Made by a program: the position numbers and the translations under genes. A stretch of 36,847 nucleotides of DNA, taken from assembly GCA_017462125.1 (NCBI GenBank), contig JAFTRQ010000123.1:1-36847 (forward strand), given 5' to 3'. Shown piece after piece: positions 22,012 to 30,230 of the stretch; positions within the stretch are counted from its first letter, which is position 1, and every line of letters begins with the position of its first letter. The stretch comes from Clostridia bacterium. Its GTDB lineage: Bacteria; Bacillota_A; Clostridia; Oscillospirales; CAG-272. Below the pieces are notes generated by a model that saw only the letters and a list, made by a program, of their open reading frames with translations, searched no databases and had not been told where the DNA came from.

Positions 22012-23235
22012 ATGGAATACACCAAGAATTTTACGATATCCGGCTGGGGCGGTCAGCTTTTGTCCAAATCGCCTGCGGAGCAAATCAAGGAGTGGCATGA
22101 TTTAGGCCTTACGGTTATGATGGCGCACAGCAACAAGAACGATTGGGCGCGCACGCACGCTTTGCTTGACGAGGCAGAGAAGTGCGGAATGAAGCTGATC
22201 ATTGAGGATTGGGATGCCAACGTTGACAATTTTATTTGGGGCGGCGAGGAGCATTATCGCGAGTGCATGAAAAAGCTGATCGCGGAGTTTGGCTCACATC
22301 CCGCGACCTATGGCTTTTACATCACCGACGAGCCGAGCGCTGATAATATTGACGTGACGCTCAAGGCTTGCGCTATCAATCAGGAATTGGCACCCCATTT
22401 GACAGCGTATCTCAATCTGCTTCCTTGGTTTGATTGGATCGCGGAGCGCATGGGAACCAAAGCCTACGCGCCCTATCTTGACAGAGTAGCGAAGGAGGGC
22501 AAGCTGAAGCTTCTTTCCTACGATTGCTATACACAGATGTATGCAAATCAGGTTGGCTACAACGACTATTTTAACAATCTGCGCGAGTATTATCTTGCGT
22601 CAAAGAGAACCGGTCTGCCCTTCTGGAACATTGTTCTTTGCACGGGACATTACGACTATATGTGTCCTACCAAGGACGATCTGATCTGGCAGATGAACAC
22701 CTCGGTGGCGCACGGAGCAAAGGGTGTGTCTTGGTTCATTTTAAACGAGCCCGACGGACACAACTACCGCAACGCGCCGATCAATCAGATGGGTGAGCGC
22801 ACTCCGGAGTATGGGGTGCTCAGCGAGGTCAACCGCACCTTTAACGCCTACCACGGCAAGGTGTTTGCCGAGCTGACCATTGAAGAGTGCTATCACGTTT
22901 GCAAGGCGTACGGCGGAATGCCCCTCTTCAAGCCCTTCGGATGCGTGCTGGAGATCGAATCGAGAAACGATCTGCCCCTCATTGCATCGGGCTATCATGA
23001 CAGCGAGGGTGGCAAATATTTCTCGATCTGCAACAATTCTCCCCGTGAGGTAGCAAGTGTGACTTTGCGCATCAAGGATGACGTTGAGATCGAGCGCTGT
23101 TATTTTGGAAACCGCTTCGGCAAGCCTACGTCCCTCACCGACCCTGTAGGTGAGCTCTACAACAAGGGCGGCAACACAAAGACCTATACCTTTTTCCTTT
23201 CCCCCGGACAGATCGCGCTGTACAGAGAGAAATAA
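22012..23235 (+). CDS. Uncharacterised TIM-barrel, glycoside-hydrolase-like protein
   Basis: ATG 22012 has TTGGAGGTAG upstream; 407 residues. The first 290 residues look like a beta/alpha barrel of the clan-A type: MKLIIEDWDANVDNF, YGFYITDEPSADN (an Asp-Glu-Pro where the acid/base Glu is expected at a strand end, near 109), LKLLSYDCYTQMY, GLPFWNIVLC and GVSWFILNEPDGH (near 245, another Glu at a strand end). The last 110 residues form a beta domain ending in TYTFFLSPGQIALYREK, as in accessory domains of galactosidases. I do not recognise the family. Two Glu residues at barrel strand ends suggest a retaining glycosidase. No signal peptide, so cytoplasmic. It stands alone, with its own promoter and terminator. 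Confidence 0.75.
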   Translation: MEYTKNFTISGWGGQLLSKSPAEQIKEWHDLGLTVMMAHSNKNDWARTHALLDEAEKCGMKLIIEDWDANVDNFIWGGEEHYRECMKKLIAEFGSHPATYGFYITDEPSADNIDVTLKACAINQELAPHLTAYLNLLPWFDWIAERMGTKAYAPYLDRVAKEGKLKLLSYDCYTQMYANQVGYNDYFNNLREYYLASKRTGLPFWNIVLCTGHYDYMCPTKDDLIWQMNTSVAHGAKGVSWFILNEPDGHNYRNAPINQMGERTPEYGVLSEVNRTFNAYHGKVFAELTIEECYHVCKAYGGMPLFKPFGCVLEIESRNDLPLIASGYHDSEGGKYFSICNNSPREVASVTLRIKDDVEIERCYFGNRFGKPTSLTDPVGELYNKGGNTKTYTFFLSPGQIALYREK

Positions 23236-23240
23236 AAGAA

Positions 23241-23274
23241 GGCGGAGGATGCTTTATTGCATCTTCCGCCTTTT
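23241..23274 (+). terminator. Intrinsic terminator of the TIM-barrel gene
   Basis: A 12-bp stem, GGCGGAGGATGC (23241-23252) with 23259-23270, has one G-U pair valid only on the plus strand, then TTTTATGTTT. Confidence 0.88.
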
Positions 23275-23278
23275 ATGT

Positions 23279-23509
23279 TTAAGCCTTGACGGTTGCCTTT
23301 GCCACTCTGACGCAGAAGTCGGTGCCGTAGGGGTATCCCGTGCATTTCACGGTAAGCTTGCCGTCTGCTTGCTCAAATTCAAGCGACTCGCCGCTGTCCA
23401 TCCAACGGCCAAGAAGCTTCAGATATTCCTCCTGTATCGGTACGATCCCGCCTTGGGCAGACGGACCGATATTCAAAAGCAGATCTGTATCCTTTTTGTA
23501 TGATGACGT
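23279..23509 (-). pseudogene. Alpha-L-fucosidase (GH29) C-terminal relic
   Basis: On the minus strand a 77-codon frame begins right after an in-frame TGA (23510-23512) and reads TSSYKKDTDLLLNIGPSAQG, then IVPIQEEYLKLLGRWMDSGESL and a beta-strand tail to a TAA. LLLNIGPxxxGxI...L...GxWxxxxGE is the end of the GH29 catalytic domain. The upstream 350 or so residues, including the nucleophile region, are absent; a terminator and AT-rich DNA lie there instead. There is no start codon with a binding site (the first possible is a TTG encoding the Leu of LLLNIGP), so this is a truncated gene. Confidence 0.8.
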
Positions 23510-23585
23510 TCAATTTGAATTATAATATATTTTTTTGTAAAAATCTTGTACAAAACGGAATTATATTTGTACAAAAGTAACTTGT

Positions 23586-23622
23586 TGAAAAAAACTCCCC
23601 GAACGGTGTGTTCAGGGAGTTT
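23586..23622 (-). terminator. Intrinsic terminator of the large lipoprotein glycosidase
   Basis: On the minus strand an AAACTCCC/GGGAGTTT stem with an inner GAAC/GTTC pair is followed by a run of T. It lies 8 bases after the stop codon. Confidence 0.85.
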
Positions 23623-23629
23623 GGAAGGA

Positions 23630-26600
23630 TCAGGGCATATGGAAAATGACCTCTTCGCCATCGTAATGGAAGGTAACATGTGTGAAGATGTAATCACCGC
23701 CATCGGCTTCAAGTGCAACGATCAGCACGTATTTACCCACCTCGATCCAAGAAAGATCAAGCTTGAACTCTCCATTCTCATAAGTAAAGGTGTCGATGGG
23801 CTGTTCGTTGAGCAGTACGGTAGGAACACCGTCCGCGCCGTCCTGTGCGATTACACGGATGTTTCCGAGCTTACCTGCTCTGAGGGAGGTGCCGTCCTTA
23901 ACGCCCGCAAAGATGAGCGAGCCTGTATCGGCAGTGCCCTTTGTGTATACATGAGCAGAAGCCTTGGAGGTCTCCTCGCCGTTGAAGGTGCCGACAAAGG
24001 TGATGTAGCTGTTGATGCCTTCGCTACCCGTCTTTTTCAGAGTCAGGGTAATGAAGCCTTCGGAGAAGGGCTCTACGGTGATCTCGGTATCACAGCCCTG
24101 TACCTCAAAGCCCATGAGGGTTGCGTTGACCTTACCGGTAACTGCGACGCTGTTGTAGTTGGTGACGCGAACCTTGATCTTCAAGCCGTCGGAAATTTCG
24201 TGGCCGTTTTTCTTTATATTGGCGTCGTTGATATCGTAGTTTTCAAACTCGGGGGAGAGAACGACTCGGTCGCCGAGAGTGAAGGTCAGATTCTCGAGCT
24301 TGGAATCGTCAAATACCTGCTTGTAGTATGCCTCAAGAGGTGTACTGTAGGTAATGAAGATGGGATATGTACCGATAGCAACGGTGATCTTGCCGTCGGT
24401 AGGCTCTACCAGCGTTTTGCCGCCCATCAGGTCGGTCACGATCACGGGAGCGTTTGCTTCGAAGGTGTATTCGGTCTCGCCCTTCTGTGTCCAGATGACG
24501 CTTGCCATACGGGAGCCTGTATTAAAGAGGTAGCCGTACGCTTTGTTGGGTAAGTCGAGAAGCTCACCGAGATATTTTGCCTCGCCAAGCACCTCGGTCA
24601 TTGTCGCTCCTGCCGCCAGAGTGGGGTAGGGAGTCAGATCGGGAGCGAAGGTGCCGAAGTCGCCGCCGCTTTCCATATAGGGAGAAAGCAGGAACCAATA
24701 GTGCATATCCGTACCTGCGGAGAGAGACTGAACGGTGGAGGTTACAATGTAGGAAGCCTGCTCGATATAGCTCTTATACACCATGTTGTCAATTCGCATG
24801 CCTGCCTCGGTGATCCAAATGGGTCTGTTAAGTGTGTTATAGAGAGAGGCAGTGGGATACGCATATCTCTGCATTGCGGTTTTGTTGAAGTCAACAAAGC
24901 TGTAGGTAGAGGGCTGTGCGATATGGCTGTGATAGTTATAGATGCTGGAATATTTCAGAATGTCGTTGAGCATAGTCAGATGCACGTAGTCGCTGTTGGT
25001 GTTGGGCTGACAGAATCCGCCGAAGGATACGATCATGTCTGCGTCAGCGTCAATGACACCGAGTGCGCCTGCCTTGTACCATGCGGCAAAGAGTTCTGCG
25101 GTCTCAACGGCAAAGCCGTGGTCGCTTTCGTTCCAAAGCTCCCAAGCGTCTACAACACCGTCGTAATACTCAACCATGGCCTTGCACATATTGTAGAATG
25201 CAAGCTGATTGTGCTGGAATCCACCCGCACGGTTTTTACCTGTATAGCCTGTGGTAGAGGTCGCCCACGTGGGAGCGGGGCAGAGGTCGACCAAAAGATT
25301 CATGCCCGTGCTGTCGATGGTCTTAAAGAGATTTTCTGTGGATGTGAATTTGTAATTACCCTTGGTGGGCTCATAGGAGTTCCAACCCGCGCGCTCTCTG
25401 ACCCAGGTAACGCCTGCAAGTCTTGCCGCGGCGGTGACGTTGTAGCAGTTGGTCAGATTGTTGTTATGATACTGCGCGGCGTAGTCCATCGCGAAGGGGG
25501 AGGATTCAAGCGTTCTGAGCTCGTAGGAGGGGGTGACTACGTAATTGAAGGTCTGTTCGCCGCAGGCAAAGGTAAAGAAGCCTGTGGGATGATTCTTGAT
25601 GCCGCGCTCGACCTTTGCGAGATCGTACAGTGCGCCTTCAAGTGTGCCCTCATATACTACGTCACCGAAGAAGTTGGTAACGGTATAGCTCTGCTTACCT
25701 GCTTCCTTGAAATAGTGGGAGAAGGAGAGCTTTACGGGGAAGCGGCAGTCAAATACGTTGACCTCTGCCGCACCTGCAATCACCTTGCCGTCCTCAACCT
25801 TGGAAACGTCAACGTCATAAGAAATTTCGGCAACGGCTTCGGGCTTCAAGTCGTCGGGCTTAACGGCTTCAAGCGTAAAGTAGTCGAAGAAGAAGGAGAC
25901 GCGATTCCAACTGGCCTGACTGTCTTCGTTATTGACGACGAAGGAGACCGTGTTCTCGCCTTCGTTGAGAGAGAGGTTCCCGAGATCGTAGACGTAAAAC
26001 AGGCCCTTGTCAAGACTGTAGTTGATGTCTTCCAACTGCGTTGCGGTGGCCTTGTTCACGTTGAGCTGACGTGTACCGTTTACGTCCACGTAGTAGTCGC
26101 TTGTATAGTCCTGACCAAGGGCAGAGGTGAGGGCGGTGATGTTATAAGAGCCCGTGGTAGGAACGGTCACCTTGTAGCTGACGGAATAGACGTAATCCCA
26201 GCCGTCCTTGGGAGCGCCGCCGTAGGTAATGGCTTGGATCAGGGAGCCGCCACTATGCTCGTCGCTTTTTGCCACGTTCCAGAAGGTGATGGTGGTATTG
26301 TCATAATTCTCTGCCTCGTACTTCTGTTCGAAGGGAACGTAGTCGGGGGGCGTGAGGTTTTCCGTGCTTACATTCTCATACACCTCGTATTCGGGATAGA
26401 GATCCTTGGGAGATTCCAGCGTGAGAGGTGTGGTATCATAGGTTGAAGCCGTTGCACTTTCGGTTTCCGATTCACTTTCGGCTTCGGAAGGTTGCTCTGT
26501 GGAGCCTGTAGAGTCGGGGCCCGAGACAGCCTCGGTGGTTTCCTCAAGGTCTCCTGCGGTGGAATCCTCTGAAGGATTGGTACAAGCCGCCAATGAGGTG

Positions 26601-26653
26601 AGAAGCATAGCTGCCAATAGCAACCATGCAACGGTTTTCAGTGTGAATTTCAT
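23630..26653 (-). CDS. Cell-surface lipoprotein glycoside hydrolase (GH39/clan-A-like) with N-terminal CBM-like domain
   Basis: ATG 26653 has GAAAGGAATT upstream on the minus strand. The 1007-residue protein has a lipoprotein signal (lipobox LAAC, Cys24) and a Ser/Glu/Thr-rich linker (25-80). Next is a beta-sandwich resembling CBM6/35 (about 110-265, starting FEQKYEAENYDNTT and ending FFFDYFTLEAV), then another beta domain (275-380) and a TIM barrel (about 385-700). Catalytic Glu candidates are E509 in WELWNESD (acid/base, NE pair) and E616 in PIWITEAG (nucleophile), as in clan GH-A families 39, 5 and 79. C-terminal beta domains (about 700-1007) follow. It is the only clearly exported carbohydrate enzyme here, likely clipping polysaccharide at the surface for import. 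The exact family and substrate are not resolved; the lack of a GH39-like tail makes this tentative. Confidence 0.85.
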   Translation of the reverse strand: MKFTLKTVAWLLLAAMLLTSLAACTNPSEDSTAGDLEETTEAVSGPDSTGSTEQPSEAESESETESATASTYDTTPLTLESPKDLYPEYEVYENVSTENLTPPDYVPFEQKYEAENYDNTTITFWNVAKSDEHSGGSLIQAITYGGAPKDGWDYVYSVSYKVTVPTTGSYNITALTSALGQDYTSDYYVDVNGTRQLNVNKATATQLEDINYSLDKGLFYVYDLGNLSLNEGENTVSFVVNNEDSQASWNRVSFFFDYFTLEAVKPDDLKPEAVAEISYDVDVSKVEDGKVIAGAAEVNVFDCRFPVKLSFSHYFKEAGKQSYTVTNFFGDVVYEGTLEGALYDLAKVERGIKNHPTGFFTFACGEQTFNYVVTPSYELRTLESSPFAMDYAAQYHNNNLTNCYNVTAAARLAGVTWVRERAGWNSYEPTKGNYKFTSTENLFKTIDSTGMNLLVDLCPAPTWATSTTGYTGKNRAGGFQHNQLAFYNMCKAMVEYYDGVVDAWELWNESDHGFAVETAELFAAWYKAGALGVIDADADMIVSFGGFCQPNTNSDYVHLTMLNDILKYSSIYNYHSHIAQPSTYSFVDFNKTAMQRYAYPTASLYNTLNRPIWITEAGMRIDNMVYKSYIEQASYIVTSTVQSLSAGTDMHYWFLLSPYMESGGDFGTFAPDLTPYPTLAAGATMTEVLGEAKYLGELLDLPNKAYGYLFNTGSRMASVIWTQKGETEYTFEANAPVIVTDLMGGKTLVEPTDGKITVAIGTYPIFITYSTPLEAYYKQVFDDSKLENLTFTLGDRVVLSPEFENYDINDANIKKNGHEISDGLKIKVRVTNYNSVAVTGKVNATLMGFEVQGCDTEITVEPFSEGFITLTLKKTGSEGINSYITFVGTFNGEETSKASAHVYTKGTADTGSLIFAGVKDGTSLRAGKLGNIRVIAQDGADGVPTVLLNEQPIDTFTYENGEFKLDLSWIEVGKYVLIVALEADGGDYIFTHVTFHYDGEEVIFHMP

Positions 26654-26719
26654 AGATTCAATTCCTTTCGTCATTTGTGATTGCGCGGACAGATCGATTC
26701 GATTACCGTTTTCAAATTT

Positions 26720-26748
26720 ATTGTATCATATTTCATAGTATTTGTCAA
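26720..26748 (-). promoter_or_regulatory. Sigma-A promoter of the large lipoprotein glycosidase
   Basis: TTGACA (26748-26743), 17-bp spacer, TACAAT (26725-26720) on the minus strand, preceded by TGA (extended -10). A 14-bp perfect palindrome, GCAACGTACGTTGC, lies 33 bp upstream (26782-26795) and could be a regulator site. Confidence 0.88.
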
Positions 26749-26969
26749 TCGTAATCTTTTTGCAGAGCTCGGCCTCTGTCGGCAACGTACGTTGCTTTCA
26801 TTATATCATACGGATATGAGTATGTATAGAGCGAAACGTCCCGAAAACTGCGAATTTGTGCGGACGGCAGAAAAATGTCGCGCTGTTTTTCTGTTGTGAG
26901 GAAAGGGGTCAGACAAGAAGTGAACGCATATATTGTATAATAACAATCTATGATGTTGGAGGTGTACGT

Positions 26970-27611
26970 GTGGATTATCAATATATGCGGGAGCTTTTTG
27001 AGTCCTGTCTGGAGGCGGATTACCGTCACGTGGAGGAGGGAGGAAGCTATGCCACGGTTCGGGACGGAGACCTGCTTTACCTCTTCTTTGAAAAAAGCAA
27101 CGGGTGGGAGGATTGGGTCAATAATCTGTCTTACCGCGCTATGCCCGTCGAAAGAGAGGGGGAGCGGTGGTATTGTCACGAGGGTTTTCTTGCCGTATGG
27201 AAGGCGGTTTTGCCGTATCTTGAAAGGGTCTTGAAAAGCCCTTCGGTGCGCAGAGTGATCACGGTGGGCTACAGCCACGGCGCGGCGCTGGCTCTGCTTT
27301 GCCACGAGTACGTGGGCTATTCGCGCCCGGACCTGCGCGGCAGTATAGAGGGCTATGGCTTCGGATGCCCGAGAGTGATATACGGTACCGTACCCGATGA
27401 GGGGGCAAGGTGGCGAGAGTTTTACGTGGTGCGCAATATTGATGATGCCGTTACACATCTGCCGCCAAAGTTTTTGGGATACAGACACGTGGGAAGGCTG
27501 ATCGAAATCGGGAAAAGAGGAAAATATTCTGATATTGACGCCCATAGAAGCGAAAATTATCTGCGAGAGCTGGAAATCTCTTCGAATTTGTCGGGTGAGC
27601 CACATCAATAA
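26970..27611 (+). CDS. Class 3 lipase-like alpha/beta hydrolase
   Basis: A GTG at 26970 is chosen because GGAGGT (26958-26963) is 6 nt upstream; the first in-frame ATG (26985) is too far from it. The 213-residue protein has the lipase_3 signature: nucleophile Ser102 in VGYSHGAALAL (GxSxG), YGFGCPRV after it, an Asp in NIDDAV (158-159), and His192 in AHRSENYL. It lacks a signal peptide and lid-length insertions, so it is a compact cytoplasmic lipase or esterase; substrate unknown. TATAAT at 26936-26941 is the likely -10, without a clear -35. It runs divergently from the large glycosidase and is followed 10 bases later by the next consensus promoter. Confidence 0.85.
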   Translation: MDYQYMRELFESCLEADYRHVEEGGSYATVRDGDLLYLFFEKSNGWEDWVNNLSYRAMPVEREGERWYCHEGFLAVWKAVLPYLERVLKSPSVRRVITVGYSHGAALALLCHEYVGYSRPDLRGSIEGYGFGCPRVIYGTVPDEGARWREFYVVRNIDDAVTHLPPKFLGYRHVGRLIEIGKRGKYSDIDAHRSENYLRELEISSNLSGEPHQ

Positions 27612-27621
27612 GATAAACAAC

Positions 27622-27650
27622 TTGACAAAAACGCAAAAATCGTCTATAAT
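27622..27650 (+). promoter_or_regulatory. Consensus sigma-A promoter of the 27.7-30.1 kb operon
   Basis: Perfect TTGACA (27622-27627), 17-bp spacer, perfect TATAAT (27645-27650). It should drive the unknown protein, rbfA and the DHH phosphoesterase. Confidence 0.93.
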
Positions 27651-27712
27651 ATAGAGGATGCAGAGGTAACTTACCCGCAAATTCATTCACTTGGTGTTCG
27701 GAGGCAGTATTT

Positions 27713-27865
27713 TTGCGCGAGGTTAAAAATTATATATATTTTTTCGATGGCAAGATTCTGCCCGGGACAAATCATTGCCTACCGTGCTTCCGGAAAAAAG
27801 AACGTAAGAGGAAGGGACGTCTTTTCCGTGCTTGGTATCTCACGGGAAGAGTATCTGTTTTTTAA
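27713..27865 (+). other. Possible short leader reading frame (TTG start with strong ribosome binding site)
   Basis: GGAGG at 27700-27704 is 8 nt before a TTG at 27713. The frame encodes 50 residues (beginning MREVKNYIYFFDGKILPG, then very basic) and stops at 27863-27865, out of frame with the 27747 gene, which itself has no binding site. Either it is a leader peptide, or a frameshift separates the true N-terminus from the rest of the 27747 gene. Confidence 0.3.
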
Positions 27866-28670
27866 ATGCAATATTCAGACAGGTCAACAAGCCTGTGTTT
27901 CCGTCGTCGGAGAGAAGCGAGGAGTGAAGCGGATCGTTCTGATTTTTGGCTTTTTTGCCGGTGGCACCGCTCTGTTTATGGCTGTGGAGACGGGATTTGC
28001 TCCGTCTGCCGTGGTTGCGAGCTTGAGCGAACACGCAGAGATGGAAGTGATACTGTCGGAGAGAGCCATACAGCTGACAGCGGAGGCTGCGTGTGGGGAG
28101 AAGGTCTATACAGATGCGCGCGAGTATCTGAAGACGCTTTTTGACAGACTTTCCGTATTGCAAGCGTTAGCCAATCATCGCGGAAAGGCGGACACACAGC
28201 TGATCTTGCGCTCCGCGGAGCAAGCGGCCGCTTTGATCGGCGTGCACCTTGAGTCCACATGCAACTGCAACGGCGAGAACGCTGCAAGTGAATCGGAAAC
28301 GGCAACGGTTTTTGACGGTGCGGTTTGCACGGCGGTCATTATGATCATGACAGCTGTTGTGAGCGATCCTCCAGGTGACGGTGTGCTGTACCTTGATCTC
28401 TTTGAGGACGAGGTGTATTATTATGCAATGCGGATTCGGGTCCGTTGCGCGGATAAGACGATGCTTGACGCTACCCTTGACAACCTGCACCGTGCGATCA
28501 TGAGCTGTCACAATTTTGCGTTTGACGTGATAGAAGACGGTGAGGAGGTCTGCCTGTGGGTCAGTCCGATCTATTTGGACGTAGGACTGACGGGTGTGAA
28601 AAGAAAGCCCTTGTATCTGCGGTATAACAGCATCCCAAGCGGGGCAGATTCCGCAAAGAAGAATAATTGA
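27747..28670 (+). CDS. Unrecognised protein with one membrane segment, possibly degenerate kinase-like
   Basis: From ATG 27747 the product is 307 residues. I do not recognise it. There is one hydrophobic stretch (about 62-92, VLIFGFFAGGTALFMAV...), then a helical region (about 95-170, with REYLKTLFDRLSVLQALANHRG) and an alpha/beta C-terminal part (about 185-290, GVLYLDLFEDEVYYYAMRIRV ... DGEEVCLWVSPIYLDVGL). The order of helical hairpin then alpha/beta layer is reminiscent of histidine-kinase dimerisation and ATPase modules, but no H-, N- or G-box is present, so this is weak. No ribosome binding site precedes 27747, while a TTG in another frame at 27713 has a good one; the true N-terminus may differ. 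It leads an operon with rbfA (51-base gap). Confidence 0.6.
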   Translation: MARFCPGQIIAYRASGKKNVRGRDVFSVLGISREEYLFFKCNIQTGQQACVSVVGEKRGVKRIVLIFGFFAGGTALFMAVETGFAPSAVVASLSEHAEMEVILSERAIQLTAEAACGEKVYTDAREYLKTLFDRLSVLQALANHRGKADTQLILRSAEQAAALIGVHLESTCNCNGENAASESETATVFDGAVCTAVIMIMTAVVSDPPGDGVLYLDLFEDEVYYYAMRIRVRCADKTMLDATLDNLHRAIMSCHNFAFDVIEDGEEVCLWVSPIYLDVGLTGVKRKPLYLRYNSIPSGADSAKKNN

Positions 28671-28721
28671 CCGAAAAATAAGACAATAATAATATGAGCC
28701 GTTTATCGGCAGGAGGAAAAA

Positions 28722-29114
28722 ATGCCAAAATACAGACAGGGAAGAATAAACGACGAGTTTCAGAAGGAGATCGCAATGATCCTGCGCGACGTGAAGGATC
28801 CGAGAGTTTCGGGAGCGTTTATCAGCGTAACGGGAGCTGAGGTAACGCCCGATCTGAAATACGCAAAGGTCTACTATTCCTCGCTTATGGGGGATAAGAA
28901 GGAGATCCGTAAGGGGCTTGTGGCAGCGAACGGATTTATCCGCGGACAGATCGCGAGACGAATGAACCTGCGTATCACGCCCGAGATCACGTTCATTGAG
29001 GACGGATCGATCGAGTACGGAGCGAAGATCTCCAAGATTCTGGAGGGGATCACCATAACCGATCCCGATGACGAAGCGTCGGATTCTCCCAACGGAGAAG
29101 AACAGAATGATTGA
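28722..29114 (+). CDS. rbfA: Ribosome-binding factor A
   Basis: ATG 28722 follows CAGGAGGAAAAA. The 130-residue protein is RbfA from end to end: RINDEFQKEIAMILRDVKDPRVSG, then ISVTGAEVTPDLKYAKVYYSSL and LRITPEITFIEDGSIEYG. The protein binds the 30S subunit during late maturation, contacting helix 44/45 of 16S rRNA. In most Firmicutes it follows infB; here infB, nusA and rimP are not in the window, and it follows an unknown membrane protein instead. Its acidic tail overlaps the next gene by 8 bases (ATGATTGA), so the two are coupled. Confidence 0.96.
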   Translation: MPKYRQGRINDEFQKEIAMILRDVKDPRVSGAFISVTGAEVTPDLKYAKVYYSSLMGDKKEIRKGLVAANGFIRGQIARRMNLRITPEITFIEDGSIEYGAKISKILEGITITDPDDEASDSPNGEEQND

Positions 29115-30120
29115 TACCATCGAAAAATACCGTAAGCTGACAGAGGAGGATGCCGCACAGCTGTTATCGCAGGGCAAGGATACGTTGATACTGTTTCACG
29201 TTCATCCCGACGGAGATGCGGTTGGCTCGGCTTTTGCTCTGCGTGCTTTTGTAGAGGAGAGCGGAGGCAGGGCATGGTGCGTCTGCGCGGATGAGGTGCC
29301 CGAAAGGCTTTTGTTTGCCGTGAACGGTCAGGATAGCGTGTTGCCCTCGGCGATCCCCGAGGATTTTAATCCCGAATTGACCGTAAGCGTGGATACCGCT
29401 TCTCCCGCACAGCTGGGAGAGCTTTATGAGATCTATCGCGATCGGATCGATCTGATGATCGATCACCATGGGAAGGGAACACCCTATGCAGACAACTGCA
29501 TTGTGCCCGAGGCTTCGGCTTGCGGAGAGGTCTTGTATGAGATCCTTGCTGTTGCGGCAAAGAGGCGCGGGATTGAGCTTTCGATGCAGATCAACCAACT
29601 CCTGTATACTGCGATCAGCGCGGACACAGGGTGCTTCAGGTACAATAATGCCACAGCCAATACCCATACCATCGCCGCCGAGCTTATTTCGAAGGGTGTG
29701 CTTGCGGCGGATATAAACCACAAGCTGTTCGGTATCAAGACCTTGAAGCAGATGCAGGTCGAGCATGCGGGATTCGAGAGGATGAATTTTTACGGAGACG
29801 GTAAGATCGCCGTCATCACCTTCCCATACGATTTAAAAAAGCAGTATGGGGCAGAGGATGAGCATCTTGAGACCTTGATCGACGTGGCAAGATGCGTCAA
29901 GGGCGTGGAGGTTGCCGCAGTAATCAAGCAACTCACAGCGGAGAATAAATTTCGCGTTTCGATGCGGTCATCGTCAAGCTTCGACGTGTCGGAGGTCTGT
30001 GCCTATTACGGCGGCGGAGGACATCTGCGTGCCGCAGGGTGTACCCTTACGGCTGATTCAATCCTGACTGCGGAAATGACGATCGTTGTTGCCGTGGAGC
30101 ATCGGATGAACGATCAGTGA
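29107..30120 (+). CDS. nrnA: DHH/DHHA1 phosphoesterase, NrnA-like oligoribonuclease
   Basis: ATG 29107 overlaps the rbfA stop and has GGAGAAG upstream; 337 residues. DHH domain motifs: HVHPDGDAVGS (H33, D35, D37), VSVDTA (D96), IDHHGKG (119-121) and SADTGCFRYNNATANTH (near 180). The DHHA1 domain ends with GGGGHLRAAGC (near 300). NrnA degrades 2-5 nt RNAs and dephosphorylates pAp using Mn. Position directly after rbfA is the usual Firmicutes order. Related cyclic-dinucleotide phosphodiesterases of the same fold carry extra PAS and GGDEF domains, which are absent. Function is confident at family level; the exact substrate preference is not. Confidence 0.9.
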   Translation: MIDTIEKYRKLTEEDAAQLLSQGKDTLILFHVHPDGDAVGSAFALRAFVEESGGRAWCVCADEVPERLLFAVNGQDSVLPSAIPEDFNPELTVSVDTASPAQLGELYEIYRDRIDLMIDHHGKGTPYADNCIVPEASACGEVLYEILAVAAKRRGIELSMQINQLLYTAISADTGCFRYNNATANTHTIAAELISKGVLAADINHKLFGIKTLKQMQVEHAGFERMNFYGDGKIAVITFPYDLKKQYGAEDEHLETLIDVARCVKGVEVAAVIKQLTAENKFRVSMRSSSSFDVSEVCAYYGGGGHLRAAGCTLTADSILTAEMTIVVAVEHRMNDQ

Positions 30121-30140
30121 ATGAAAAAGAGAAAGCCTTT

Positions 30141-30175
30141 GCCCAACTTCTCATTAGAAAGTTGGGCAGTTTTAT
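30141..30175 (+). terminator. Intrinsic terminator after nrnA
   Basis: GCCCAACTT (30141-30149) pairs perfectly with AAGTTGGGC (30159-30167), then AGTTTTATT. Confidence 0.9.
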
Positions 30176-30230
30176 TCGCCTGTAGCGAGCTTTCTTTGCT
30201 GATGTGTGTTATAATGCAATAGGATTACAT

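Noticed and set aside
23546..24553. A 335-codon plus-strand frame over the 3' part of the large glycosidase
   Set aside because: Same reason: antisense shadow, no motif, and it would cross the minus-strand terminator.
24701..26446. A 581-codon open frame on the plus strand inside the large glycosidase gene
   Set aside because: It is antisense to a protein with signal peptide, domains and catalytic motifs. The translation is Val/Gly-rich without any domain and has no ribosome binding site. Long antisense frames arise here from codon bias.
26745..27686. A 313-codon minus-strand frame opposite the lipase
   Set aside because: The plus strand has a complete lipase active-site set and a good ribosome binding site. 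The minus frame lacks both and overlaps the glycosidase promoter.
28167..29177. A 336-codon minus-strand frame opposite rbfA and the unknown protein
   Set aside because: It runs across the rbfA gene, which is certain, and has no start signal or domain.
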